From NCBI GenBank assembly GCA_022606135.1, contig JABYQN010000004.1, positions 2,604,001 to 2,668,000 of the forward strand: a DNA stretch of 64,000 nt, written 5' to 3'. Every line of letters starts with the position of its first letter. The stretch's first letter is position 1. Position numbers and translations under genes: made by a program. The notes under the pieces are model-generated. The model searched no databases, had not been told where the DNA came from, and worked only from the letters and a program-made list of their open reading frames with translations. Below are positions 1 through 12,133 of this stretch, piece by piece. The DNA is from Fomes fomentarius (Eukaryota; Basidiomycota; Agaricomycetes; Polyporales; Polyporaceae).

Positions 1-693
1 AGTCTACGCCTGAGTGAGTGTACGGAGAGTCCTCACAGAGAATATCAAAAGGAGCTATCCAGATGTAAGCTGCACGTTCATTGGCTTCGATAATTGACGC
101 TTACTTTGATCGTCCTGTATGAGACCACAGATGAACCCAAACACCTCAAAGCAAGAGGATATCAGACTCACCAGGTGCCAAAGAGAAGCGCGGTCGGCTT
201 GAGGTAGCTCGTCACAAGGTAGTAGTAACTTGGGAGAGGGTGGGTGCCAATCCTGGAACAGTGAATTGACATGAACATACCACACGTGGCAAGCCAAGAC
301 CATATGAACTGTCTCCAGGAGACTTGGAGGGCGTTAGTAGGATCCGAGACACCGGTGAACAACACACATCGTGGCGTAAACCTGTAGAGCATGATCGATA
401 TCAACGAACTGTGGTGGGTCGGCACGGGCCCGGCGTACGTACAACTCCTTTCAGCCAGAACTTGTCGTGCGGAAACATGCGGAAGTATCGATATGACTGA
501 TGCAAAGTCATCCCATAGAGTCTAACGGGCACAAAATATCGGTCGAGACGTATAGTGGTCGGGGACTCTGGACTCTGAGTACCCACAAGAGACTGATGAA
601 AGTGCCAATCAGGACTGCCCCGAAGGTGTTGTCCAACGCAGGTACCTTAGGCAGTAGGCTCGGTGCGTTCCCAGACGGCGTGGACGTCGACAT
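1..693 (-). CDS. DUF6534-type membrane protein, 5' part only (gene A)
   Basis: Partial gene, cut by the left window edge. The ATG at 691-693 opens a first exon (587-693) ending in ALDNTFGAVLIGTFISLL. After a short intron comes LYGMTLHQSYRYF, then an exon reading ETVHMVLACHVW (near 275-310) and one reading YYYLVTSYLKPTALLFGTW (near 178-235). These are the first three to four membrane segments of the fungal DUF6534 family, which has about seven predicted helices and no established biochemical function. Donors (GTGGGT, GTACGT, GTATGT, GTGAGT) and AG acceptors keep the frame, so nothing suggests decay. The second half, with the SRTGFKR and NTG signatures, should lie left of the window. It reads in the same direction as the next three family members. 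Confidence 0.8.
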
Positions 694-1857
694 CGAGAAC
701 AGATGAGTGGAGGAATCGATGATTGTGTAGAAATTGGAGCGAGGAACACTGAGATGGGTGACACTCCGTTTGCTGTTGATGTACACTTGGGCGATTGTAA
801 AGGAAGGCCCGAAGAGATACAGAGACCACATTCAATCTTCCAGAACCGCCTGCGGGCGGCACGCTGAGGCGTCCGTATCAGTTTGCGTTGTTACAGCCTG
901 ATGTGATGGACATACTTGTGCGTGCGCAAGTACAATAAGTAGGTCCATAAATACGTACGCTAGAAGGGGAAGATGCAGTGACAGCTTTGGGCTCCAGATG
1001 TGTCACATAGCAGTACGTCAGAGAGGAACTACTTAATATATTGATTTGTCTGAAGCTCACCAGGTACTCGGAACTCCAGCGAAAAGCGCGCGGCAGCAAC
1101 AAAGGTCGCCAGTCGGAGAAGTCGGGAACCCGAGAGAAGCATAGCTGATTTTCAGCGCACCCGCGCCCAAGAACCGTAGCTTACATATTCGCTCTGTTCA
1201 AGGAGCAAGTCCATACAAGAGAGAGCATCGACTTGTATCTATGTACTCTCTCCTTGCAAGGAACGACGGTGACCGCCTGGACTCTTGTCAACGAGTCGTC
1301 GGCCTGCATGCACGGGGGCGTTTGAATGGACGTCAAATTTGAGAGGCGCAAAAACCGAGTGATTGATCACTGAGAGAAGCGGAAGAGATGTAGTAAGAGT
1401 GTGAAGGCGGGGGAATGGGTTGATTCAAGGAAATGCCTGGGAAATGCCGAGTCTGTAAGCATAGAGTCCAAGCACCGATCAAGCGCCCAGGTACGAGGAC
1501 GGAAACATGAACCGGTTCGGTTCGCACTGTTTGTATCATCGGCACTACTAAGAGTCTAAAACATTTCTTTCTGTCCTTGCATAGCGCTGGCATGCGAGTC
1601 TGTAGCAAAGGTTGCAGAACAACTATGGTATACCTGTCGGCGATGCCATGCTGCTCCCTCCCATACAATGAACGCTCTCCGCCTTTTTCGCGACGTCTTC
1701 GACGTCAAGATGTAGTGACGCCGCTCCTGAAGTCGGAGTATCCAGGCTGTCGCCAGTGGCCGTGGGCACCCCAAGAGCGATGCGGTCGGTGACGGTGCAG
1801 ACCATCTGGTGAGGAATCCCAGACAGTGTTCCTTGGTCAGATCGCAAACTCTTCGGC
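694..1857. other. Intergenic, between genes A and B
   Basis: I see no gene. Open frames here on both strands lack family motifs and plausible splicing. An imperfect hairpin is present near 1220-1258: a purine arm (caagagagag) and a pyrimidine arm (ctctctccttg) about 20 nt apart. Confidence 0.5.
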
Positions 1858-3893
1858 TTAAAGTTTCACGGACCTGATCAGGGTTTCCATGAGCTGTAGA
1901 GGGGCCGTTTGCTCGATCGAAGATGCTGAAGTTCAGGTTGAAAGCCCCCTGCCGATGATCAGCGCGTTCTGTTATGACGTTACGACAGTTTAGGCTTGAG
2001 TCGAAAGCATCAATATGAGTCTAGTAACTATGAGAACGCGCGATCTCACAAGAATAGCACTAGATTGGTGACGACTGTCGAGAGGTAGGTCAGTTGTATG
2101 CCTGTTTCAATGGGGCATCAACCCTCACCTTTTGTACCGGGAATAGATAATGCAACAAATAGTGTCGTGCTGCTAGCTGTTTGGGACACGTTTGTCTGCT
2201 CATCGGTCGTAAGAGGAACTCGTCATAGAGGGCTAAGCGAAGCAGATGATGGAGCAACGCACAATTACCAACAATAAGATGGTGAAAGCGCTGTTGTACA
2301 CTTTGAGCTACGTTTCATGACCTCGGTGAAGAGAGAAGCGTACCCGCTCAACCCAGCTAATTACAGAAAGATCATCAGTGAGATATGTCTCCGAACCACT
2401 TTTGGGAAGACCTACTAGCGATTGCAATGTACAACGTGAGAGTGTCAAGAATGGCATCTGTCCTGTTGAGGTGATGAGTATGAGCTCACACCCCGCCAGA
2501 CGGTGCTGGTTGTCACCTTCCGCTGATCCGCATCCGATCCTTTTGTAGAGTCGACAGCAGTGTGATTGTGAGTATTAGATCACCTAGAGCGGCTACTGCG
2601 AGCTGGACCGCCTCAAACCACTATTGACATAGTCAGCACTGTCTAGAGGAGATCGATACCAACCAACCTTCGAGGCGGAGAAATTATGACCTATGCCGGG
2701 ATAGAATCTAGAGAGATTTGCGAGTCAGAGGATATCATGGGCGAACCTGAAGAGATATACATACCCTCCAACTGTGGCCGCTGATACAGGGGGTACGGTA
2801 AGTTGTTGCGCCTCGAAGAATGGGTAGCTGCTAACCAATGCATAACCCTAGAGAAAGCAGTCCACCTATTAGTAACTTCCTCGCAGTGCACAACGCTTAC
2901 AGCTCACCTGATTGCGCCAGCATCAAGATACCCTAATCTTTGCCTTCAACACAGTGAGTAAACGTCTTATAAGATGCAACATACGACTGGTATGACAACC
3001 ATCCTGTAGTTTTGACCGACTGCGGGCTCGACATTAGACTGACTTTGAAGTGAAGTGATAGTCGAACAAGATCGCTAACTGAGGTAAATTCTGCGAGCAT
3101 AGAATCTTCCTCTCGGAATCAGTAACCTGGCGCACCGCCGGATAGAGTAGACACACAGCTGGGAGAGGATTCCAATAATTCCCTTCAAATCAAGTTACGT
3201 CAATAGGAGGGCGACATGATGACACAGATCTTACGGTGGTCACTGGCAATAACTAAGGGAAGAGGTGTCAGGAAAGCCCAGTTCCGGAAAGGCAAAGCGT
3301 ATTCTGAGATTCTGACTTGCCTGAACGGACCTACGGCACGGAGTGGGAAATAGGTTAGCACTTGGAATTCGAAGCGGTTGGATAGGATCGCACCAAACAG
3401 TGCTCTGCATAGCCGGCAAATTTGCGTAGCTGATAACAATGTAATAATAGCTGGTACTTGAGGCGTCAGAAAGAAAGCACTTATGCATCGAAGGGTAAGC
3501 GCACCAGATGTGTGCAAACTGCGCCGAATGGAGCGTATCCGCGATGCTGAGGTATGTAAGCATCGGTCGATGATGTATACTGTCGACGTACATGATGGCG
3601 ACGACCTATCAATCTCTTTCAGTATAGCTTCGAGGACAACAGAGAGCATACGCGAAACATACCAGGACCTTCACAAATAGCTTGTCTGTCCGGTATGTGA
3701 TAAAGTACCGGTAAGCCTGACTCACGGCAATACCGTATAAACTGAAATTGCTTCGTCAGAGCTAGCGAGTCACGCCAGAGAGGCGGTAGACATACGGCAA
3801 TGCAAAGAATAGTGCGAGCAGAAATGCCCCGAAAGTATGCTGCACAATCGCAACCGCAGGGTCTGTTGAAACATCTACTGTCAGTGCTGGCAT
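1858..3893 (-). CDS. DUF6534-type membrane protein (gene B)
   Basis: The ATG at 3891-3893 begins MPALTVDV and leads into VQHTFGAFLLALFFAL. The next exon reads LYGIAVSQAYRYF and ends at a GTATGT donor. Later exons give YYYIVISYANLPAMQSTVW, FYARRIYL (near 3080), a helix ending LLSTLQKDRMRISGR in place of the usual SRTGFKR, and TDAILDTLTLYIAIA (near 2410-2460). The helix before the tail reads STTLFVALSIPGTK, then VVTNLVLFL. The family hallmark LNxR at the start of the tail is not clean: the best acceptor gives a shifted frame, and I place the stop at 1858-1860 only provisionally. Either the last intron uses a site I did not find or the C-terminus is degenerate. Function of the family is unknown. 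Confidence 0.7.
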
Positions 3894-4818
3894 GTCTTCA
3901 GTCCAAGCATCAGCGGACGATTCGACGGTTTATATGGCCTTCTGTCGAGGAGGTACTATGAGCCACGTATCACCTCACCGAATGACTCACTCGCACATTC
4001 TGCGTCATAGATTGAGAAATTGAGGTATACTGCGATCGACCTCGTGTATCCTCGAGGCTTGGACTCGCTCCTTTCTTTCTCATCATGAGGCCGATAGACC
4101 GAAAATATGCTGCGTCGCGGTGATCTGAAACACTCCATTGGACTCCCATTATCTGCATGTAGCAATGGTCTATTAGTATTTGCAATCAGTGTTCCGCAGA
4201 TTCAGCGCGAATAGGATCAAAACTATAGCTGCATGCTCTTACATTATAGTCCGATGTTGAATGGTGAAGCGTTCATCACGGGCTTGAAGCTGTGGGAGTC
4301 CCTTTCACGGGGTCCAGCATGAGAACATTGACGGCATCTCAGGCTGAGGAAGACGTCCGAGTGCCTTGATGTATACGCTGAAAATTGTTTGTAGCCTGTC
4401 GTGTAAGTAAGTTCTCAGGAACTGCGCCCAGAGACGTAAGATGGGCGCCAAGTTGCAGATGGAACCACGAACCTGTACATATTTTGCGCGTTGCACCGCT
4501 ATATGGGTCGAGCTAAGGAGAGGGGGACTCTGTCTGAGGCGAGAACTTGCATTCATCAGCGGGTGCCGGAGTAGATGGCCACGCCTTTCACTCTCTCCAT
4601 AATCCTCCGTGGACTCCGCATGTTGCTCAGATTAGTGGCGTGGCTCAGGCGCTCATGACGCTGCTTTGTGATGTAACGAGGACCGGGGGTGGGATAGCAA
4701 GTGCGCTAGATGCGACTCTGGATTTGCGAGCTGGAGCAGAATACATACGGACTCGACGTTCGATATGCCAACACAATGATACTGCCTGGATCTCTCTTTG
4801 TGGAATGACGAAAGTGAG
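3894..4818. other. Intergenic, between genes B and C
   Basis: No gene recognised. It holds the gene B promoter side and the region downstream of the gene C stop. Small ORFs (for example 3970-4185 minus) show no family motif. Confidence 0.5.
3929..3936 (-). promoter_or_regulatory. TATA-like box of gene B
   Basis: On the minus strand CATATAAACC sits about 40 nt upstream of the gene B ATG. Position and sequence fit a core promoter. Inferred from sequence only. Confidence 0.4.
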
Positions 4819-7117
4819 CTACACGGGTAGACGCCCGGCACCAAGCGTGAACGGCGAGAGCTTCACTGCCGGTGGGCGGTTCCTCGAAGTCGAAGTCGGA
4901 TGCTCACCAATGCCGCCCAAATTCGCCAGCTCTTCAAACTTAGGGGTCTCGATGTCGATGGCCATCCCTGAGCCTGATGATCCCAGACCCCGCTGTTCAG
5001 TCGAGCATGAGCTGAGGCACGACACTGATGAAGAGCGAGGGGAACTGAACGAGGACAAAGCGCACCTGATGGGGATCCGTACGCCGCCCCCTCTCGGATT
5101 GCGACTCCGGCGTACCGCGGCCGATGCGCTTCAACATACTGCTGAGCTTGAAAGAGCTCGGGGCGCTGCTCATCGCTTCCACCAGTGAACTGCGGCAGTT
5201 CAAGCTGGGCGCTGGTATTAGTGACCATCCAAGCGCAGACTATCAACATGAACTTACAATCCAAGGACGGAGTTAGAGTAGACTACACGAATGATTAGTA
5301 CAAGGACACGGCGGCAACAAGCGCAAGAGCGCAACGAGGTGCTTACTTTTTGTGGTCGGGATCGCCATTGCCATATATATGAAGGTTTCTTTGGCAGCCA
5401 TCGACTACTACGTGTTAGAACCTCCTTCACATTGAGAAGATGGAGATGGCATACGGAGATGAACGCTGGAAGAGTGAGAGCTCTATACACTTCGGGTGAG
5501 GCTGTGTCTGTCACATGTGAGATCAATTAGGAGACTTACGTATTGAGGAGAGCTGAAACCAAGACAGTCAGCATTGTTGGATCCTGAAGAATATGAATAA
5601 GACCCGTACTCCCAATGACTGCGTACAACGCCAGTGAGTCGAGCGCGACTTGTGTCCTGTAGAGTCAAGATTTCAGTCAGCTACGGGAGCCAAGTAGGAG
5701 ATGTGACTGATGTACCCTCTGAAAGATGTCCGACTAGTACGCAGGAAGATGATGAAGACGATAAGAAGAATGAGGTCTGTGGCAGTGGCGAGGCAGAATA
5801 GCACAGAGTCTAGCCACTGTGTGGTATATCAGTAGTGTCCGGGAGCTGTGTACTGGAGGATCGTGGCGAACGTACAAGGTACGGTGCAAAGTCCATGAAT
5901 GTCACACTGGTTAGACTGTGCTATGCCGTCAGCAATTTCCATGGACAACGCATCATGAACTTACGCGCGGTAGGTTGCCGCTGCCCGAGTAACTATGAGT
6001 GGCAGGTCACGGGAAGAAGGAATGGTGCTCACTGATCATAAAGCCTGCGCTGTCTGGTCAATGCGCGACGCCACATAGAGCTGAAAAGGTACTGACCAAG
6101 CTCCACTAGAATCAAAGTCGCCTTCTCATGGCTTAAGCGATGGCTTGGGGGGGAAGAAGGACTTGGACACTCACAATGAAGACGACAACCCACTTGTACC
6201 GTGGGTTGACTTGCCATGTTCAGGATAGGAGGCGGTTGGAGACATACAAACAATGGTGCTTACCTAGATAGATACGTCTTGCATAAAAGCTGAATGACGA
6301 TAGCGTGGAATTGAGTCTCCGATGTAAGAGATCGTCAGCGCCGGAGTGACGTACGTTTGGGCTAGTAGCACAACGACACCCTGATTCTCGTTCGTCTTCC
6401 TCTCCAATGATGCTATCTAATGAGGAGACTCACCGTAGATGCTGACATAACCTTTCGGGATGGGGGTGATGAACAAATTGGAAGCGTAGATTAAACGACT
6501 AAGAGCTCACTTGTATTGACCTGGGTCGTTGCGAGGTGAGAGGACGTACGAGATAGTCGACGTGATCTAGGTGACTCACCATTCGCCAAAAAGAAGGTTT
6601 AATGGCGCGAAGTAATTGCTCACCAGGTAGTGGTAGCTATAAGGCGTCATGTGAGGTTGGGTGCAGTGAGGGGAGTGCAATTGGGCGGACCATAAGTGCA
6701 TCAGCGTCACGGAATGGAATGTATCCGCCATACTGGGATAGGACGATTCAGTGAGTGGGGATACATGATTCGCGAGCATTGACCACTCACAAAATTGCGG
6801 CTGCCTAGAAATAGGTATTGTTGGAAACAGAGAACAATATATCAGGCAGTAAGGCACGTACTATGACCTTCAAAATGAATAGATCCGATGGGAATGAACG
6901 GAAGTATTGGAACGTCTGGTTGATCGTTACGCCATATAATCTGATACACGATGATTCAGCGAAGGAGTTTCATATGTCGTGAGTTGGACATCACACACCC
7001 GATCGCAAGGAAAGAGCTGATGAGGACGGCGCCAAAGGTGTTGGTGAGTGGCGGAAGCGAGGGTAATGGTGGACCTGGTTCTCCAAGTCCTGTAGTGACG
7101 TTGAGTGGAGAAGCCAT
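4819..7117 (-). CDS. DUF6534-type membrane protein (gene C)
   Basis: One of the best resolved members. The ATG at 7115-7117 (MASPLNVTTG) leads to PLTNTFGAVLISSFLAIG. Next come LYGVTINQTFQYF with FPSDLFILK, MADTFHSVTLMHLW, YHYLVSNYFAPLNLLFGEW and FYARRIYL. The second half gives FIIFLRTSRTSFRG (near 5700-5800), ALDSLALYAVIGS, then FIYMAMAIPTTK joined to VYSNSVLG and a tail starting LNCRSSL. A final intron, probably with a GTACGG donor near 5085, puts the tail into the frame containing MAIDIETPKFEELANLG and ending at 4819. Family members have about seven helices and a cytosolic tail; the function is unknown. A 213-aa plus-strand ORF over the tail is an antisense shadow. Confidence 0.82.
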
Positions 7118-9138
7118 GTCCTGATCAGCGAGAGTCCTCTGTCGCGAGAATTGGGGGCAAGGAAGAAGGGACTCTAAGTGGTGGCTGGATGAGAGCTGTG
7201 TTCGGCGCCAAGACGTGTCCTCTCGTACTCGCAAGGTCGTTGATGGCAGCGTACACGGCTTCATCATCTATCACCGCTGGACGCCTGAGCCCCGAGACAG
7301 CGATGAGTTGGGTACCGCTGAGCTGATGCTTCTGTGAACCGCTCAACATCAAAATGCAGACGGCGCGATGAGCGGGCGCTATGACACGGATCGAGTTCTC
7401 TCAGCGGCGTGCATCTTCGTCGAGCCTGGCCGCATGCCAGAGTATCAGTAGAGGCACAACGAGAACAGGATGTTTGACAGATAGTTCCTCGCTTCTCGAA
7501 GGTGTGGGGAAATGCCTCAACATTACTGACCATCGGCTCACGAAGTGAGGACAAGTGGTAAGGCCATCGTGAACTCAAAGTCTCTGTGGGTTCTTCTCCA
7601 TCTTGCAACGCCCAATTTGATGATACAGAAGAAGGGTCGCATGTGAAGCCGAAGACTGACACGGTCTGCATCCGTGGAATTGGGACAAACCTTGGCGCAC
7701 CGCCCATCTGTCAACCTTTGACTTGAAGCCCCCGGTCCAGATCTGTAAAACACCCCAGTTCTGTCAGGTTGTCCCTGTACGGTGACTAAACTAGTAACGG
7801 TCCTTTCGAGGTGCTATCACTGTACGATCACTACGCTCGTCACCCGCTGCTGGCATCGAAAACTCACCACTACAAGGGTATCTTATGACTCCGGTCATGA
7901 CAACTCAGAGACTCGGGCTTGTCGGAGGCATGTGGCGCTTGTGGGGGAGGAGTCGGAGTCCGGATCACGAACCTGCCCTACCATAATCAATCAGTTGTAT
8001 ATACCAGATACCTTGTGGTATCCGATCGAAGGAACGGATGCCGACCGCAAGTCTTATGCCCAGACAAACGGGTGTAGCTGTAGGATGGGTTCCTTTCGAG
8101 CGTGAGGAGTGCGAGTCCGTTCGCACTCCAGGGCGCTGGGTTGTCCGAAGCGGGTGGGCGGGATGGGATGGAAGTCTCGGAAGGTCGGATGTGGAAGACA
8201 GGCGAGATGATGCAAGCGCTCACGCGCGCGCCCTTCCACATCCGGCCTCCTGCTTAGTAAGCACACGTTCTGGCCAGTGCTCGTTCCCTCCCTCCTCCCA
8301 CTTGGCCGACGTCTCAACTTCGTATCGACGGTGGTCGTGGTCAACCTAAAGTGGTAATTGATGTCAAGTAGCTGGAGTGACCATGAAACTCCTCTGCTTC
8401 AGCCCCAGGTCTGAGTATTCCGATGTTCACTGAACTAGTGTTAAGACATTGAGGGCGTCTCTATGCCAGATCCGAGCCTGACATTGGGAAGGGCTGTTCA
8501 GCAAGGCATCACACCTTAGCGGGCGTTGATCAAACCCTAGTATCTAGGTCCTGGTGACTTCGAAGAATTCTTTGATAATGTGCCCTCCAATCTGATGTTC
8601 GCTCATGCCTTGGCAGTTGACAGGTCTGCGCTCTTGACCGGACGGACCTTCGATCATCTTCTTATGCCGCTCAGTTTGAACGTGCCTACAAAGTGCCTTG
8701 CATTCCCTTTCTATTAGCCCTTACAGTCTATATACAACTCACTTGTACCCCACTGATTGCTGTCGCTATGATAGTGATAGTGATAGGTTTTGGACAGACA
8801 CTGACATGCTCAGGAAAATTGCTGATTGCAACCTCATCAGTCTCACGTAAGACGTCACCAGCATTTTCTTATGCGCCGTTGTGCTCAATCGAGATGATAG
8901 AATCCATGGACTGAATACCCATTGACTATATAGCTTTCTCCACAAGAACACTACTGAATTTATGTAGACACGAGTTGTTTTTCTTGAGTGAATCATACTG
9001 TGACGACTTGTTACACATACATGCTCTCAGTGTTACTTCACGTCCCAGGGAAGGTCAAGTTGACAAACATCACAAATGGCACCTCAGCCGAACCGGGGTC
9101 GCCCTTCCAAATCAAGAGCCATGTCTTCAACCTTCCCA
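7118..9138. other. Two-kilobase gap between genes C and E, no gene recognised
   Basis: Large for this array and could house a decayed member, but I find none of the signature exons on either strand. Short protein-like stretches (minus 7125-7352, plus around 8560-8720) match nothing I know. A 15-bp inverted repeat lies at 8183-8247. Confidence 0.45.
8183..8247. repeat. Inverted repeat, 15-bp arms
   Basis: Left arm ggtcggatgtggaag (8183-8197) and right arm cttccacatccggcc (8233-8247) pair at 14 of 15 positions around a 35-nt G+C-rich loop containing cacgcgcgcg. It could form a stable hairpin; no role is evident. Confidence 0.6.
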
Positions 9139-11300
9139 TCACGGTGACTGGTGACTGAAGATGTTCCGAGGCCGTCGTCTCCTTCGACTTCCTGAGTAAC
9201 CTTGATATTCACCATAGTCGGTGGATGTTCTTCTGGAAGCTAGGATACTATCAAGCCTGTTATACTCATTGAAGTAGGTGTAGATATCTACCTGAGGAAC
9301 GTTCCAGCGTTCTACCGTTGCTAACCTCTTCGTGCGGCTGAGAAAGCTGGCGCCGAAGGTGCTTGTGTCGAATAGCTCTATACCGCGGCTCACGAGCAGC
9401 TTTCGAGAATTTAATCTAGGCACAGATGAGAGTTAGATTATGCAGTATGACGGATATTGGACGCATTGCGCACACTGAGAGCAATGTGTTCATATAGACT
9501 GTTTATCGCTATTGGTCAGTAGAAGACATTGAGCATAGGCAGGCCCTCTCACGCTTAGATCCCATCAAAGCAAATACCACCCAGTAGAAGGTGGACGAAA
9601 GTGTGATAGCCTAGCAAGATGATTCAACGGTGTACTATTATCTCAAAATGGAACTCTAAGAGAACGCACCAGAACTAGTGTGATCAGATCGCAAGCTCTA
9701 TAGGTGGATATGTGAGACGGAATAGAGGAATCGACAGTGATGTCCATACAGGACAAGTACCCCTACACCACAAGTTGTGAACATTGATCATGTGTACTAC
9801 ACTGATCTAGAACCTACCGGTGTTCACAATATATATTGTCAAGAAGTCGGCAATCCGTGGACTGTGGTTATACTCTGTATGATCAGCATACAGAGTACAG
9901 AAGGGCCGGAGTACATACCGAATCGTGTGCTCTCGAGCACATATCAATACAGCCAGCAAAGACCCTGTGACCAATGTGTTCACCACTGTGATAGTAGCAT
10001 ATCCCATTGGAGTCAGCCACTGAAAGCAGTACTATTGCGTTAGGCAGCATCAACACTGATATTAGTTGAAAAAGCTACTTTGTGTGATGAAAACATCGCT
10101 GGAGCGCCATCTTTAAAGCTAAGTGCACAGTCTGAATCACCATCTGTGAAGGCTCCGAATGGACATACCCAAGGTATGAAATATCTGAAACAGTGAGATT
10201 TGATGTGAACGATGTTGTAAGGATCAAGGACTAGGAAGCAATCATACATATAGTGCAACCTACTCTTGCCAACAGTGATGAGTATTGCACAAGAGGTCTG
10301 TGGATGTGTAAACACTCGCCGAAACTCCATAGAAGGAAGACAACCTATATGTCATTAGATCTTAATTTGACTAGTACAGCCATGCCCCATGCTCACCGAA
10401 GTTGCCGATATGATCTTGTACTTGAAGGATACTGGTGAATATTAGAGGGACAAGCTCATATATGTTTATGAGTGCTGCTTACTCAAAGATATTCGACGGA
10501 GGAAAAAACTATATAACCTCTTAGTCTCTCTTTTCTTATGATGGCCTAGTACGCACAGTTGGGACAATATGGCTATAATAGACTGCAGAGCAATTGGTAA
10601 TGAGATAACCCAGGGAACGTGGGTGTACTTACTGCACTGACAGCAATCAACTAGACAGATGACAAGATGAGTCGTACTCGCACATTTGCAACGGAATGAG
10701 TTGGTGGTACTTACATTGGAAGACCTGTATAGCGAGGATCCAGTAAGGGTGATGAGGAAGTGCGAACATGTAATACACACCATACTCCTCGTAGGTCAAG
10801 GTGAGAATATTTCGTCACCAAGTAGTAGTAGCTGTACACGCTTGTCAGAGACGATACTACAGTGATTGTGAGTGGGCATTTCTACCAAGTATGCATTGAG
10901 AACACTGTTTGCGCAGTCTCCAAAAGTCTGAATGAGTGTGAGAGCTATGCACTATGGAACATTTGAGATGGTCCCACAGCATTGTTATGACCTAGACAGA
11001 GAATATGGTGAATCACAAGGCTGAGGATGTACACAGTAGCACCAGCAGACAGACTCACGATTCCCTGGATGACCAGTGTATCATTTGGGTACAATCTGAA
11101 GTAGCGGTATGCTTGATGCACTCCAGTCCCATAGAGGCTAGAAGAATCTTAGCATTGGTTACCACCGCAGAGGGTAAAACATGGTCTGACATTATGCTGA
11201 GAAATGTACCCAGCAGTAGTGTACCCAATGTGTCACCGACTACCTTCGTAGCGTATTTAAGGATGGGAGAGTTTTCAATACCAGTGCTGGATTGGTTCAT
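9139..11300 (-). CDS. DUF6534-type membrane protein (gene E)
   Basis: The ATG at 11298-11300 (MNQSSTGIENSPIL) leads to VVGDTLGTLLLGTFLSIM, followed after a short intron by LYGTGVHQAYRYF and YPNDTLVIQGIV. Next are LLETAQTVFSMHTW, then YYYLVTKYSHLDLRGVW. The penultimate helix (near 9900-10007) reads TITVVNTLVTGSLLAVLI and ends in CAREHTIR, so the usual SRTGFKR loop is diverged. FLTIYIVNTG follows. The tail exon starts LNSRKLL and runs to a stop at 9139. Its basic stretch SRRRRRPR near the end fits a cytosolic tail. Exon order and phases match the other members. It is the fourth consecutive minus-strand copy; gene F upstream runs away from it. Confidence 0.8.
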
Positions 11301-12133
11301 TGCTGCTGCGACAGAGTGTGTGAGTGGCGAGAACTTAGAATGACGAGAGACCTCTGTTCAAGCTTGATTATATATGTATCAGGTGGGACAGTTCTGACCC
11401 GAGATCACCGTAGTTTCTTCTGCAATTCTATCATGGCATCTTCTAGTTCTATCTATCAGTGAAGTATCGAGGGTGAGAAGATCGAAGTGGCACGTCGCTC
11501 TTTGATCAGTATAAACCATGACATTAGAGAAATTGTAGGGGTAATGAAACGAGCTCATAGGTGTTGACGCTAGTCACAACACTTGGTCAAAAGACACATG
11601 AATGGGGTGAAGCCAGGTAGCCACATCCATTGCTTCTCCGCTCGATGTGTTACAAGTTCGAATGCAGCTCCGACTCAATAATCTGGGTCCCCGCATTGGC
11701 AGCAGTCTCACGCAGGACACCTCTCTTCCGCAAGTCATCCCCTTGGTTTCTTGTTGCAACAAAAGACAGCACATGTATCGCATGCGAATGTCAATCTGGA
11801 ACCTTATAATTGATGAGGGCAGTGCCACTAGTAGCTGTGTAGTGCGCGTTATTATTATCCAGTGGCGCAGGAACCCTCCAGTCCGGCTACACAGGGAGTT
11901 CTTCTGCCTGTATGGGGAGCTCCGCATGGTATCAGGGCACGAGGCATCTCCGTTGCTGATATCTCTGCTACTAACATCTCTATAACAGTTCCAGATGGAC
12001 AGCCTGCGAGCTTACCATACAACACAGCAGCGCCTAGAAGCTTCTATGTGCGTCAACACCAGATGTCAAGGGACTCGAATGGTCGAGATGCTCAACCTTC
12101 TCCCTCCGGTAGCCTACAGCGGTCTCTGCAGTC
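11301..12133. other. Shared divergent promoter region of genes E and F
   Basis: Genes E (minus) and F (plus) diverge across about 830 bp. No third gene is evident. The overlapping ORFs at 11574-11985 on both strands lack recognisable domains. Confidence 0.5.

Noticed and set aside
4547..5188. 213-codon plus-strand ORF
   Set aside because: It lies antisense to the well-supported C-terminal exons of gene C and has no domain.
9060..9157. Apparent plus-strand protein tail ending ITVTGD
   Set aside because: First taken as the end of a plus-strand family member; it is the complement of the end of gene E, and no upstream exons exist on that strand.
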